This document shows positions 12,290-24,266 of a stretch of DNA of 64,000 nt, piece by piece. The DNA is from Triglochin maritima. Its lineage: Eukaryota > Streptophyta > Magnoliopsida > Alismatales > Juncaginaceae. Location: NCBI GenBank assembly GCA_963682175.1, contig OY821772.1, positions 17,166,743 through 17,230,742 on the forward strand. Reading direction: 5' to 3'. The translations under genes and the position numbers were made by a program. Numbering within the stretch: position 1 is the stretch's first letter; each line of letters opens with the position of its first letter. The notes beneath the pieces are model-generated. The model was not told the DNA's origin and did not search any database. It saw only the letters and a program-made list of their open reading frames with translations.

Positions 12290-12730
12290 TTTTGTTTGTC
12301 ATGGAAGATGTTTTTTGGGGAAAGACTTGATAAAATATTGAGTTGGGGTTTTTTCAGTAATAACTTGGGGTTTCTTCATTAATAACTTGGGGTATTTTCA
12401 GTAATAAGTTGGCGTTGGTTTTTTTTGGGGGGGGGGGGGTATTTTCCATAGTGATGTATTTATTTTTGTTATAGTCAAGCATAGGTGGGGGTATACTTAA
12501 TAACAGTTTGGGATATTCTCACAACTTAAATTTTGTTTTTGACTAATGAAATAGGAACTTGGGGTATTTTTACCAATAGGTGGGGTTATTGTCATTAGTT
12601 TTGGGGTGGTATAAACTGCTTCATTCTTGGAGGGGTATTTTCAGTAATACCTTGTGGGTATTTTTAATAACAATTTAGGGTATTTTCATATTGTAAGTTA
12701 GTTTGGGGTAATTAGGAGGTTGAGATTTTT
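12290..12730 (+). repeat. Degenerate short tandem repeats with a G-run
   Basis: A loosely repeated motif of the form TTGGGGTATTTTCAGTAATAA recurs many times with variable spacing, and there is an uninterrupted run of 13 G at about 12427-12439. It looks like an old degenerate minisatellite. No coding potential is seen. Confidence 0.55.
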
Positions 12731-12858
12731 TTCAGTAACAGTAATTAGTACAGTTTTGAGAGTTGTTCTTCAATATGTTCATTATTTTCTTATTTGAATT
12801 TTGTTGTAGAGGTTGATACTTTGAGTTAATTTTTCTTATTAATACTCCATAGGAAAAA

Positions 12859-13014
12859 ATGGAGGAGGAGTACACCCACTGCCATCTCACTTTTATTTAT
12901 TGGTTGAAAGCCGCCAAACAAATGAGAGCTCCTCACAGAGAGCTTTTCTCAACAACACCTTTTGGCCACATATTGCAAATGGAGAACATTATAGTGAATG
13001 ACGAGCTGTTGTGA
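12859..13014 (+). pseudogene. Short coding relic, possibly from a plant mobile-element-associated protein
   Basis: An ATG opens 51 codons to a TGA, including the segment RELFSTTPFGHILQMENI. The TPFGHxLxM pattern recalls a motif near the start of DUF1985-type domains found in Ulp1-carrying plant transposons, but the match is from memory and short. No flanking exon could be joined to it. Confidence 0.2.
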
Positions 13015-14399
13015 GACCTAATGTGTTTTTATTTGATCAGACGAAAATCCTTCATTAAATGACCTTCATATCAATGTAGATTTACCCAGCGGATAGAATA
13101 GTTATTTAACAAGACAAAGTTGCAAAAATTATATGCTTGCTATAAGTATATGTGCACATTGTTTCGGTATAATTGAACTAAATGGATATTGTTTATTTTT
13201 CCCATATGTAGGTTGTGTGCTATACTTAAGCATTATGCCAAGGTTGTGTACACCCTGTAAGATTTGATTGCCTAGATGATATGACTTCTTTGTATTCTTC
13301 TGATATAGATTAAAAGAACGCATACCTTAATGAACCGCCAGTAAAGTTAGTTGAGATAGAACAATTCCTTGCAAAACATTATTATAGTATTAGGATGAAG
13401 TTATAATTAGTAGGTACCCTTTAACCAAAGTAGTTTGTTAAACATAGCCAAAACACATGAATAGAAATACCGATCCGCACAATAAATCTGCAAGCATACG
13501 TATGTAATGTATTTACCCAAGGTTATATTTAGATTTACCCTGACAGTTTGTTCAGTGTACGCTCGAGATTGTTTAGTTTATCACCTTTTAAGGTAATCAT
13601 TCTTAGTATGCAAAAAACACAATTCGATTCAACTAAACAACAACTCTTAGTCACGGTGCTATAAATGCTAGAATAACAAAGTAGATGGTAATTGTTAGTT
13701 GAATAAACAACGATTCTAATTGAATAGGTTCTTAGTGTTTCTACCCCCATGAGACTACGAAATTTACCCAAGTATCTATGTTTAATCTACCCATGATAGT
13801 TGTTAATATAGCCCCTATTTAGGTTTTTTAATCTAAGTATGCAAGCAAAAAAATTGATTCAATGTAACAACCACATCTAGTCATAGTTTTGAAAGTTGTA
13901 TAATGATAGGGTAGATGTCCAAAAAGTTGTGAATAATCGGCAGCAATTCATACAACTTGTTTATATATTTTTAATTTGAAGTTGAGATATCTTGTAGTTG
14001 TTGTTTTTTTCTCATCGTAATAGTTCATCGGCAATTTCCACTTCAAAGAGTTTAGGTTAGGTGTTATTTTCTTTTCACAGATGAATGACCAAAGCGTAAC
14101 AGGAAGTAAACAACAACAACCTTTGACTATGCGGAGTTATTGAAGTTATGTCATCTTTTTACTCATTTAGATGAATAACCTTTGCAACTAGTGTTCATGG
14201 GCTTTTATGGATTTGTTGTAGAGATGATCATAAGCAAGTTATGGCTTTGTTGTATTTTTCTGATTTAGATTGAAAACATTTGTCACCATAAAATATTAAG
14301 ACAAAGTTAGAATTTGAAGTCAGAATAGATGATAGAATTCGAAGTTACCCTACATAGTTATAATTTTCTTAATGTACCTTATATTTCTTAATATACCAA
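13015..14399. other. No gene seen
   Basis: AT-rich intergenic-like sequence. Short frames on either strand are unsupported. Phrases such as 'tttaccca' recur here as they do in the duplicated block that follows. Confidence 0.45.
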
Positions 14400-15065
14400 A
14401 TTTTCATGAAATTGTAAATACCCCTCAACACAATAATCCTCTGAGAATAGTCATGGAATGTATTGAACATTGCCCATTATATTTGAAGTTACCCCATGTT
14501 ATGGATTAATTTACCCACCCTATGTTAATTTACCCACTTACCTCGGTTGATCATAATTAGTATTTTGGTTTTGTGTTGACCAATGTTTTTTGATATACCT
14601 CAAACATAACTAGAGGTTGGATAGTCCCTGGTGGCTCTAGCTCGCACCTTAGCAAGCGTCACTCCATAGTTGTTAATGAGTTGCATTAGCCAAGCACTCA
14701 CTCGATTCCCTTGCTTGTTCACGGACGAGGACGAGTGGAGGCGTTACCTGAAAATGAGCTATGGTGACGGTCAAAGTGTAGGTCACCAAGGGATTTTTTC
14801 TTTCTCTGCACCATGTTAGGAGCCTTGTAGTTATACTACATGGTAACCCATTTAGATGAATAACACCTGTAGGTGTTGTTCTTGTTCTCTGCACCATGTT
14901 TTAAAATGTTTGTGCTAGTGGATGAAGAGTTGGAACATTTAAATCTTTGATTCCATAGATGTTATGGCTTCCTTTTAAAGGTTTATGGCTTACTTTCATT
15001 TAAGTAAGTTAAACTTTAAATAACGAAGATATTAATGAAATTGAAGTAAACGTTCCTTAGATTGG
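14400..15065 (+). repeat. Tandem duplication, first copy
   Basis: This block is repeated, diverged, at about 15390-15843. Shared landmarks include ATAGTCATGGAATGTATTGA, AACTAGAGGTTGG, TTAGATGAATAACACCTGTAGG and GGATGAAGAGTTG in the same order. The offset is about 1 kb. This copy holds roughly 190 bp extra (about 14620-14805) that the second copy lacks, so one of them has gained or lost a segment. Confidence 0.75.
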
Positions 15066-15389
15066 AACCACTTGTAGCCAAAAACTATTAAGATGAAGTT
15101 CAAAGCATAAATTAAAATGAAAAAGTTACCACTACATATATACACCCAATTATATGAATACCAATATCCCTCTACACATTACTATATTCGAGCGTAGCCA
15201 TTCCATATATTTTCATCATTATTTCCCTTGTGAAATTGTTTTGTTTAGCCACAATTTTTCTTACTTTACCACCTATGTAGGTTGACCATTCAGGAGTATT
15301 TTATGAATTAGGATGAAGTTAGAATCAGTAGTTACATCCGAAATTTTAAGAAATTAGAATGAAGTTAGAATCGGTAGTTTATGATAATG

Positions 15390-15843
15390 TCAACACAGTA
15401 ATCCTCCTGGAATAGTCATGGAATGTATTGACCGTCGCCCCCATTGTCGTTGAAGTTACTCCATGCAATGTATTAATTTACTCACCTCATGTTTTTAATT
15501 TACCCCTTTACCTCAATTGATCATAATTAGTATTAAGCTTTTCTGTTGACCATAAAAAATTGATATACCCCAAACGTAACTAGAGGTTGGGGTTTTATTT
15601 CTCTGCCCCATTTTAGGGGCCTTGCAGTTATACTACCATGTGACCCATTTAGATGAATAACACCTGTAGGTTTTGTTCGTGTTCTTTGCACCACGTTTTA
15701 GAATCTTTATGTCAATGGATGAAGAGTTGCAACATTTAAGCTTTGTATTGATAGATATTATAGCTTCCTTTATACGGTTTATGGCTTCGATTTAAGTAAA
15801 TTAATATTTAATAACGTTGACATTCATGAAACAGAAGTGAACG
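15390..15843 (+). repeat. Tandem duplication, second copy
   Basis: Diverged copy of 14400-15065 without the internal segment of about 190 bp. It ends exactly where a chromovirus-like LTR terminus (TGTAACCGTCCCGATCCC) begins at 15844. Confidence 0.7.
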
Positions 15844-17104
15844 TGTAACCGTCCCGATCCCGTGGGTATGCACACTGGGGAGTCCAAGCGAATGTCGCAA
15901 TCAGAGTCTCCACGACGATCGGGAGAGTTGCAATAAATGAGAACATACATGACTAAAAGCATACATGGATTGATGATAAAAGATATGATGACGAAAGGAA
16001 AATATCCATATCTAGAAATAAACCCAGAATTGATTACATAGAAGCTTTAACTCAAGGAAAACAACATAAATGCGGAAGCAAACAAAATATGCGTGAGTTT
16101 TCAATAAGAAAACTCCATATGTCGCTAGTCCAAAAATAGGATAATGAGTCATGCATGAAATCCTAAATGCGACACATGCAAACTATAAGAGGTGACAGCT
16201 CTATGTAGCTGCGTCTCTCAGGCTTCGCCCGACGCGATTATTGTACTTAGGAACCCGCCCACCAGTCATGCTAGTGTAATCCACATGCGAGTCACTCGAG
16301 AGTATGACCCACCGCTTCGCACAAAGCGGTCTTCCGGATTGATACCCCAACTCGCGGTAATGACCTACATGAAACCATCGCAAGTTGGGTATGCCCGTCC
16401 TGTAGAAAATAACAATGCACACGTCTAGGTCTTATTTCACGCCTAGCCTCTCTACATAGAGGTAATTCCATTATGTCCATTGGCCTCATAAAAATAGTGC
16501 CCAAATTCAACAATGTTAACAATGTACATGCAAGCCATCTAGTGCAATACATAAACATCAAGATAGTCATAATCACCTCCAATGCAATGACCATGCTACG
16601 AGCGCCCACCGGAAACCCATGTGCATCAAAACATCAGACTTAACAACATGCATGCACAACTATATGATAATAAAACATGCTCATGCGATTCATCCATGCA
16701 CACGTGAAGTTATACAATGTCATACTATCCACGATATAGATAGCTACGGTTCATGTAGTGTTGGTCATAGATATGGTAACATCTAATAATAATTCGCATA
16801 CAAGTGCCCAAAACCTAGCCTCACATGCACCAATAAATATACGAGGCATAACATCGATGACATGATTAATTTCAGATCGTGCAGTATAGTCAAAATATAA
16901 CAAGGAACAAGTGTGCAAGTACAACTATATGGCAATACGATTCTGATGATAACATTCAGGCGTACATCGACATATACATGGCATAAATGAAAATACCCAG
17001 CTGGCTATACTACATGCGATATAGTCCATAATACTAACAACGAAATCATGCATGTACGAGTAACTTTATGGCAGTAAGAACTTGACAAACACACATATAA
17101 CCAG
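15844..17104. mobile_element. LTR-like fragment of a chromovirus-type retrotransposon
   Basis: The sequence begins TGTAACCGTCCCGATCCC, the style of terminus found on Tekay/Del-type plant chromovirus LTRs. It continues as GC-richer sequence unlike its flanks, with no coding region. Small open frames on both strands at 16190-16610 are antisense overlaps without recognisable domains. No matching far end or target duplication was found, so orientation and extent are uncertain. Confidence 0.35.
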
Positions 17105-17990
17105 TTGATAGATTCCATTATAATACTGCAAGTGCACGACGTCGGTGAAGACGCAGCAAGTACGGGTCGGGTCCATCAGGAGTGCGTGCCAGCGGAGGCC
17201 ACAATACTCGAGTGGGGGAAAGGAAAACATAGGTATGCTATCAAAATTATACTACGATGCGTATGAAATCAGAAAAGTTACTCTAATAAACAAGAAATAA
17301 AACCTACTCTAATAAACAAGAAATAAAACCTACTCTACTAAACAAGAAATAAAACCTACTCTACTAAACAAGAAAGGAAATTAACCTCGGGAGGACAGGG
17401 AGAAAGCAGAAGAAAAGAGACATTACAAGTCGATTTATAGAAGAAATAAGGATTTTGATGGATCTCGAAGCAATTTGACGGCTATCATAATTTTCTCTAT
17501 TGTCTGGTGCACCCAGTTAATAAATTCCGAGCCACGTTTGAAATTTGATGGGATGTGGACCAACTAGATCCAACAATGGCAGATCAGATTGGTCGGATCC
17601 ACCCCAAACTTGCTCAGTATCTTAAGTGATGTATTTAGCATGTGGGGTGCACTCCTGGTCTACTGGTTTGAGCCCGTGTGGTCTTAATTGCCCAAATACT
17701 CTTCAAGATCATGGTATTGAGGGGGTTTTGCTCCTAATTTTTTTTCCATGCGTTCAAGTCCCTCTGGATTTCATCTGGGTTCATCCTAATTTGCAGATAG
17801 ATCCTTGGGCATGACAAACATGTCCATTTTGCTTCATTTGAGTCATTTCTTCTTATATTTCAGTCATTTTATCTTCCTTTCTCTTCTTTATTAGCTAATA
17901 CCTAACATACCACAAACAAACACTCGAGTAGCACAAATTTTGGGTAAAATAAAGGATATATAGCATGAATAGAATGTATGATATTCTAAA
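17105..17990 (-). mobile_element. LTR fragment of a third gypsy-type family (family C)
   Basis: The left part (CTGCAAGTGCACGACGTCGG followed by GTACGGGTC) matches the R/U5-type end of the other gypsy LTRs here (compare 18470, 25865, 26738). The right part is clearly related to 57151-57830, sharing TTTATAGAAGAAATAAGG, CTCTTCAAGATCATG, ACATGTCCA and CACTCGAGTAGCACA. It is read as a minus-oriented LTR. It includes a 26-bp tandem repeat and, at about 17553-17605, a degenerate inverted repeat at the place where the 57-kb copy has a long hairpin. Confidence 0.6.
17282..17378 (+). repeat. 26-bp tandem repeat, about four copies
   Basis: Units beginning TCTAATAAACAAG or TCTACTAAACAAG recur at 17282, 17308, 17334 and 17360 with an exact 26-bp period. 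Each except the last is followed by AAATAAAACCTAC. The array lies inside the family C LTR fragment. Confidence 0.9.
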
Positions 17991-18434
17991 AATCACCAGC
18001 ATACGAAGCACATCATTAGTTATCTAAGCATCTACGGGTTCATACAACAAGGTCATAAAGCATCATACTACGTAAGATCATACACATGCATGCACCCGAC
18101 TTGCAACCACAACCCAACCACTCATTTCCCAACTTCTTCTCCTCATCCATCTCAGGGACGCGTGACTAAGGTCAAGATAGGGTGAGACGGTCTATCCCAC
18201 CACCACTGGTATTCCAAGCGTATGCATCTGTACTGCCTAACCGGACAGCCCCACCGGTGCTGGCTGGCCCTTCAGCCAACACCACCACCCTTTATCCTTT
18301 GATTGGTCCAAGAGCATACCTGTATTTTGACCAATTGACGTGCTCCGGATTGCTGATAACAATCCTTGTCACAAGCTGGAACGGTTTGCACTAGATCGCT
18401 GGAATTTGTTGTTGTCGTCGTCAGAGTTGTTTGC
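17991..18434. other. No gene seen; left flank of element G1
   Basis: Sequence of moderate GC content between an LTR fragment and G1. If G1 is removed at its CTGGT duplication, this stretch would continue at 25830. It may be internal sequence of the family C element; I see no open domain in it. Confidence 0.4.
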
Positions 18435-18439
18435 CTGGT
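18435..18439. repeat. 5-bp target-site duplication of G1
   Basis: CTGGT precedes the LTR at 18440 and recurs at 25825-25829 just after the other LTR, the duplication length usual for gypsy integrases. Confidence 0.9.
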
Positions 18440-19994
18440 TGATTGATCATTTTATATTTAACCGCAAGTGCACGGCCGCGTTGAAGCGGTGGCAAATATG
18501 GGTCGTCCACTGGGAGGTGTGTCGACACTTGGTTTGTGCGAAGGCGAGAGGTAAAGAAAGGGAAGAAAGGTTGGTTACACTAAACTACACTAAGATGCAA
18601 TTGGAAATGGAAAAGAAGCAAGAAAACTAAACCCCAAAGGGGGTAGAGAAATAATGTGAACATAAAGAAGTGTGTGTGTGTTCATTAAGCTCCTCACAAC
18701 ATGTAGTGCATGAAATCATAAAACTACATCCAACTTTGCCTCCACATGAATTAAGATAAGACTACATCATTAAAACATACAAGACAATAATTGGAATGAA
18801 GCTACATGAACTCAAGTATAAAGACTATACCCTACTATGCCTCCACATGAATTAAGATAAGACTACATCATTAAAACATACAAGACATTAGCTAAGGTAA
18901 AGGCAACAAGAGCACATACACTACAAATTGTGTTTCCAATATTAACTTCATCCATATCCTAACCGTATCATTCCCCATAAAATAGGTCCACTAATCAAAG
19001 CATAAGCTAAGCTTCATTCAAGAGCATTACATATCAAAGATAAGAGTGAAACCCCATTAGATGGTTATGGAAATCATATAAAGCTCAAGGGATAAAGATA
19101 ACACACACTTAATACACTACATGATTATATCACATATTTCTCCACCCCCCAAATGGGGATGGAACTACTCACTACTCATTAAACTAACTATATTAGCAAA
19201 AGAAAGCATAATACTGAAATAAAAGTTAACTAAGAAAGCAAGAAGTATTAAAGAAGCTTAAAAGGAAAGGAAAGACTAAACAATCATGCACAAATTAAAA
19301 GACAAGATTAAAAGAAACTAGAAGAATTATTTTATTAACAAATGACTCACATTGAAGGTAGCATTCTTCTCCACCTTGAGTTTTTGATTCAAGGCTCACT
19401 CCTTAGTAGAGAGAATGCCACCAAGCAATGGGTCATTACAATGGAAGGTGAAGAGTTCTATTTATAAGCATGGAAAAAGCTAATCGGGGACAATCCCCCG
19501 ATGTGGGACTAAACCAATACCAAAAATAGCCTAAACACATAATAATACAAGTCCAGGAGAAAGCTTAGAGGATCTAGGGCTATATGGACCGCCAATTAGC
19601 GGTCCAAGACCGCCAATTGGCGGTCTATAAACTTCAGATCGAGTTGCTTTTGGTTGTGGGCTTTGCTTGATGGATTTGTTGGTCTTGGATGCATCTACGT
19701 GGTTTGTTGGAGCTCCGACCCGAATCGAATTGCCAAAATACTCCCCATGATGGTGTGGAGTTTCCTGTTTTGCTCTTAGGTCCTTCAGTCTTACGATCAG
19801 GTCCTTCTCCATTGCATCTCAGTCCTTAGGTCTCACAATTAAGTCTTTTTTTCCTGCTTTTGGGTCCTTTCATGGCTCTTCTCTTCAAACCTATTTATTC
19901 CTGAAAACTAAACATAAAACTCGTAACATAGCATTGTTTAGGTGAAAGATAATGGATATAAGATACAAATATAAACATGAAATGATGCCAATCA
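18440..19994 (-). repeat. G1 3' LTR
   Basis: LTR in reverse orientation, about 98-99% like 24267-25824 by eye. It contains a TATA box (TATAAATA on the minus strand at 19459-19466) and, at 19586-19626, the twin palindrome ACCGCCAATTAGCGGT/ACCGCCAATTGGCGGT. Nearby ATCGGGGGATTGTCCC-type sequence is shared by all LTRs of the group. Confidence 0.92.
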
Positions 19995-20012
19995 AATACC
20001 CCCACACCTAAG
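19995..20012 (-). promoter_or_regulatory. G1 polypurine tract
   Basis: On the minus strand TTAGGTGTGGGGGTATT abuts the 3' LTR, the position used to prime plus-strand DNA synthesis in LTR retrotransposons. Confidence 0.75.
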
Positions 20013-21635
20013 TTTTTTGCTAGTCTCGAGCAAAACAAAGAAAGGAAAACGCATACGAAAAACAAGAAATCCTAACTCACTTTCGTAGGAATCACGGTTG
20101 CACTTAGCACGTGAAACAAGTCGTTAAACCTCCTTGTTGCCAAGGAGGAGGAGTGTTGTCTCCTGAGGGTTTCCAGCGGATATACCCACAAAATCCGAAC
20201 AAGATGCATTATTCAATCTAGACCTCGACTCGTTGGACAATTTTTTGTCGATCAATGGACGCGGTAATCCTACGGGCCGACTCTATAAAGGTAATCAGTC
20301 CACACCTCTAACCTAATGAATCATTCATGCAAGTTAAATAAAGAATTAAGTGAAAGACATGGACAACCTCAACATCCTCAAGTGCTACAAAGTGTAAAGT
20401 CCATTAAGGTTCTTATTTGCATTACCATTTTTTTTTCTTTTTGTTTCTTTTCATCAATTTATTTTTTCTTTTTATTAGTTGGAGCTTCATTCTCCCAGGG
20501 TCAGGTTTCGTGCATCATTGCCCATGAGGACTTACACTATCACGTACACCTTTCCCCAAATCTCCACATAGGGCAATCCCTACCACCCGTGTAACGGGAG
20601 TTTGGTCGGCGCATCCCAAGTCAGATGACTCGAAAGCACCAGGCACAAAGTCCCTTCTGACCTACTTTCCCGAGTGATAGGAGCCGTGCGAGAAGAGAGA
20701 ACACATACTCACTTATTTCTTATCTACACATGAACCAAAACCCCTACACTTAATGTCTCACAACAAGATTTAAAGGGTCCTTGACTACAACAAACTTCCT
20801 TATGTTTAACAGACACGAATTATTGACTTACTAGGTTCCGGGTGGACTTCTTTAAATGTTTGAGCACTGAAACCCTATGATTACTCACCCCCAAGGGAAA
20901 ACTGGGGTGCATCCTAATGACTCGATAAATCCTAAAGCCACAGTACTAGATATCCTAATGCATCAAGTTCAAGACAATTTTCGGAGCTTTCTTTTTACTT
21001 TGCCTCTCAACGGTTTTGCACATGCTAAACACACGCAAAACCCACAAAACATTTTCTTTCACAAACACATGAAGATTTTGAAAGAAATGTGAAAATTTTA
21101 AAACACTAGGCAAGCAAAAGAAGACAAGTCACCCAAGGATCATGGCAGGTAGATATATCGATATTAAATGCAGCACACTAACATGACCCTAAAAATGCAA
21201 ACAAAAGAAAACAAAATCAAAAGAAAAGACTCGACTATGTACACACGTAAAACACCCCCCCCCACACCTACTTCATGCATTGTCCTCAATGAATGTGAGC
21301 AAGATACTACATGGATTTATGCATAAAAAAGGAGAGATCTCACCAACATTAAGTACAAAGGGAAGTTCAAGGTCATGTTGATGGACACAAACCCGAATTT
21401 CCTCAAAACCTGTGAGATGCTAAAGAACGGATGCAAATACGTGAAAGAAATGGAGCCCAAATACACAAGGCTTGGGGCTCACAACAATCGATGCTCACTG
21501 AAGGAGTTTTTTATTGTACTTTTTTTCCTTTTTTTTCTTTTTTTTCTTTTTTTTCTTTTTTTTTATAACTATGTACAAACATAAGTTCCCATCTTCATTT
21601 ATCAAAAGACATCAAATGGGAACCTCAAGAGTTGG
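20013..21635 (-). other. G1 3' internal non-coding region
   Basis: About 1.6 kb between the ORF stop and the polypurine tract, conserved with 53301-54926 of G4. It contains a T-rich (minus-strand A/G-rich) run at 21508-21566 just after the ORF and a second G-rich tract (minus-strand AGGTGTGGGGGGGGTGTTTT, about 21252-21270). No pol-type domains are present. Confidence 0.7.
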
Positions 21636-23129
21636 TCAATGCACTTGGAAAGGGAACATGACACCACGCGGGGCCAGAATACGCATGCGTGGGCCCCCTT
21701 CACAAAGCGCACCAGATGAAATGAGAGGTTCATGAATTGGACGCAAAGGCGTCTCATTCAAATGATCAAACTTTAAGAGCTTGAACCTCTCAAGAGTTTG
21801 GGAAATGAGGGGCAACGAAAGAAGAGTTTCTCCCGTTGCGTTGCTGAAGTTATGATCGTCAATCCAAACTCTCCAACCAATAGGCTGGTGCGTCGGAACG
21901 AGGTCAAGAACCTCGTTAGGGATGTCCGACACACCAGGCGAACAAACAGTGGGTCTCATACCCAAGGTATCCTCCCATGAACTCCTAATACCCTCATGAA
22001 CAATGTAGTTGTTTGATGTTCCATCATTTCCAAGATGATCAGGAACAATAGTGAGAGACAAACTCTCATCAGGTTGTTTGAAATTGAGGGGACTAGGGAG
22101 CTCTTGCTCCACTAGAGGAGAGTCCTTAGGAGGTACAACAATAAGGTCATGTGGCTCAAGGGCCACGGGACAAGAAGATAAGGCACAATCATGTGCCGAC
22201 TCGTAATGAAGCTGGTCCATGTTATTCTTAATTGGGATCGAATCGTCCACCAAGTGATCGTGAATTGAAACCCCAAGTCCCTCAGACTGACTAGGAGTTT
22301 GACTTTGAAAGATTGTGCTTTGAATTTGTGGATGTGGTGGTGGCGGTTCGATATCAAAAGATGATTCCTCATGTTGACAAGAAAAGTTACTTTCCTCACG
22401 TTCACGTAATTGCTGCGACATTTGACTCACTTGCAGTGCCATATTTTGTATGGACTGTTGAGTGGTTTCCATGAACGTAAGGAAAGTTTGTTTCAAGGAA
22501 TCAGGTATGCGGTCAACTATGAGGTCCAAGTCAGAGCTTGGGAAATTTTGGGGTTGGGTGTTGATGGGCTGAGAATGAGTCCAATGATTTGAAGTCGGGT
22601 GTTGGTAGAATTCTGGGTATTCGGGAGGAGGATACTGGGGTGGAAATGATGTATAAGAATTTGAATACGAATTATCTCCCCACGAATCCATCCCGCTCGG
22701 GTTGTACACGGATGCGTAATGGTCATAATGAGCATTTTGGGAAAATGTGTGCTCATACTCAGGCTCAGGGGAAACATAAGGACATTCCCCTATAACATGA
22801 CCACTCAACCCACAACAGTCACACGGTACGGCTACTGGAGCCACTGGTGCACTCATGTCGTCTGCCATACGCATGAAAGAGGCCAAAGTTTGTTGTAATG
22901 TCTCAGTTTGTTGACCAGCATATGATCCGACATAACTAGATTGTGGTCTAGCAGTCGGTGCCTCTCTCATGTTACCCCTATATGAAGATTGCTCAGTCGC
23001 ACAATGAAGATTATCCCAACCATACGGGGTGTTCGTCTGAGCCACCCCCAGTTGCATGGGTCCAAAATACCAGGACAAATTGTCCTGGTCCCAACAATCA
23101 TATGGATGGTCGCCCATGTAGCCATCCAT
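21636..23129 (-). CDS. Capsid-less Gag-derived protein of G1 (497 aa)
   Basis: The ATG at 23129 is chosen because MDGYMGDHPY is also the first methionine context in G4 (42211). Features in order: an aromatic/acidic N-terminus; a zinc knuckle near residues 125-140 of form CX2CX4HX4C (CDCCGLSGHVIGEC); a Y/P/Q-rich linker; a helical stretch with METTQQSIQNMALQVSQMSQ near 230-250; an acidic P-rich region; and a tail with QPIGWRVW ending GVMFPFQVH. The knuckle, linker, helix and tail line up in order with the G3 Gag-protease ORFs. The Retrotrans_gag capsid-type domain and the protease between them are absent. The product is presumably an RNA-binding accessory that packages or tethers element RNA in particles made by a partner element; that function is inferred. 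Confidence 0.8.
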   Translation of the reverse strand: MDGYMGDHPYDCWDQDNLSWYFGPMQLGVAQTNTPYGWDNLHCATEQSSYRGNMREAPTARPQSSYVGSYAGQQTETLQQTLASFMRMADDMSAPVAPVAVPCDCCGLSGHVIGECPYVSPEPEYEHTFSQNAHYDHYASVYNPSGMDSWGDNSYSNSYTSFPPQYPPPEYPEFYQHPTSNHWTHSQPINTQPQNFPSSDLDLIVDRIPDSLKQTFLTFMETTQQSIQNMALQVSQMSQQLREREESNFSCQHEESSFDIEPPPPHPQIQSTIFQSQTPSQSEGLGVSIHDHLVDDSIPIKNNMDQLHYESAHDCALSSCPVALEPHDLIVVPPKDSPLVEQELPSPLNFKQPDESLSLTIVPDHLGNDGTSNNYIVHEGIRSSWEDTLGMRPTVCSPGVSDIPNEVLDLVPTHQPIGWRVWIDDHNFSNATGETLLSLPLISQTLERFKLLKFDHLNETPLRPIHEPLISSGALCEGGPRMRILAPRGVMFPFQVH

Positions 23130-24242
23130 CTCAACAAACAACTCTCGAGTCGACCACTCTCTCCACCACGAGACTAAGCTCGCAAAAAGTGCTCGACTCG
23201 ACCCTAAAACGCTACCAGAGAGTGTAAAGGGGAGGAGACTAAAACGTAGAAGTAGGTGAGTAGAAGATGACTCAAAGGAGAAGGGAAGAATCCCTCAAGC
23301 TAGCGTGGGTGAAGGGATCAGGTAGAAGCCTAACTAGCAAGCACGGCTCAAACAATGTAAGGCAATGGGTCCTTAGGCTAGACGACGCCTAACTTTGAGT
23401 TCACTAGCCTCGACACGCCTCACCTCCCTACAACGAGGACCACAATGCCCAGCAAGTGATACCAGATCCGGAGATCTAGTACCTCCTACTATCGACAAGG
23501 TAGGCAACGTCGATCAGGCCATGGCGGTCTCAACTAGATTACTCTCCTAGTGCGTCTGAAATCCTAGGGACAATGTCTACTTGCTTTTAGTTAAGGCTTG
23601 ATTAAGAGAGATTTTTGGGGTCAAGGAAAGGGTGATGAAATCCCCCACCTTATCTTTTATGGGACAACCCCTCCTTAGTAGCGTTTTGATCCTAGATCTA
23701 GCAATCAATCGCTCCAATCAAACGGTCACTCACTCTTGTCCTGATGCAACTCCTACTAACTAATGCATGGCCATATGAGATGCATGAATGAGTGTAGGAA
23801 TTTGCGTACCTCACGCCAGCGCTCAACAACTGAAAATAAAGCTAAAAGAAAAGACAACTATATGCCTAAGTCAATACATGATGCGTGACCTAAACAAGTA
23901 AGAACGTCTAGTCTTTTGCTTTGGATTTTAGGGCCAAGTTGATTAATGGGGGAGTAATTAATGATCTGGGAGCAAACTAGAGGTCATAGCATGCAAAACA
24001 GTGCTCCAAGATAACAATAATGAACTAATAAACTACAAGAAGAAAATTGAGAGTCAGAAACCCTCACCAGGCCGCCAATTGGCGGTCTGAGACCGCTGAT
24101 TGGCGGTCCTTTTTGGAGCTTGGGTGCTCCAACTCCTCCAGTAGCCTCCCCGGGATCCGATGGTTCCCTGAAACTAAGAAAACTGGAAACAAAAAATCAA
24201 AAACCCCTCGAATCGTCCAAACCAAGGTCTGGACATAGCACC
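23130..24242 (-). other. G1 5' leader between PBS and ORF
   Basis: About 1.1 kb, conserved in order with 41099-42210 of G4 and 34340-35526 of G3. It shares GATCAGG...CGTTGCC, TCGATAGTAGGAG, CTTGCTGGGC and TTATGGGACAACCCC-type landmarks. No long ORF. It contains the twin palindrome at 24070-24110. Confidence 0.75.
24070..24110. repeat. Twin palindrome in the G1 leader
   Basis: GCCGCCAATTGGCGGT followed by ACCGCTGATTGGCGGT, a second occurrence of the palindrome pair that also sits in the LTR. It lies roughly 140-170 nt downstream of the PBS in element orientation. Confidence 0.85.
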
Positions 24243-24260
24243 TCCCCGGCAACGGCGCCA
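24243..24260 (-). promoter_or_regulatory. G1 primer-binding site, tRNA-Asp type
   Basis: On the minus strand TGGCGCCGTTGCCGGGGA matches the complement of the 3' end of plant tRNA-Asp over 18 nt. It starts six nucleotides inside the LTR end. Confidence 0.9.
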
Positions 24261-24266
24261 AAAACT

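Noticed and set aside
16192..16609. Overlapping open frames on both strands
   Set aside because: Antisense overlap in GC-richer LTR-like sequence, no recognisable motif and no splice or start context.
24243..24260. Possible tRNA-Asp gene
   Set aside because: Only the 18 nt complementary to the tRNA 3' end are present, next to an LTR; this is a primer-binding site.
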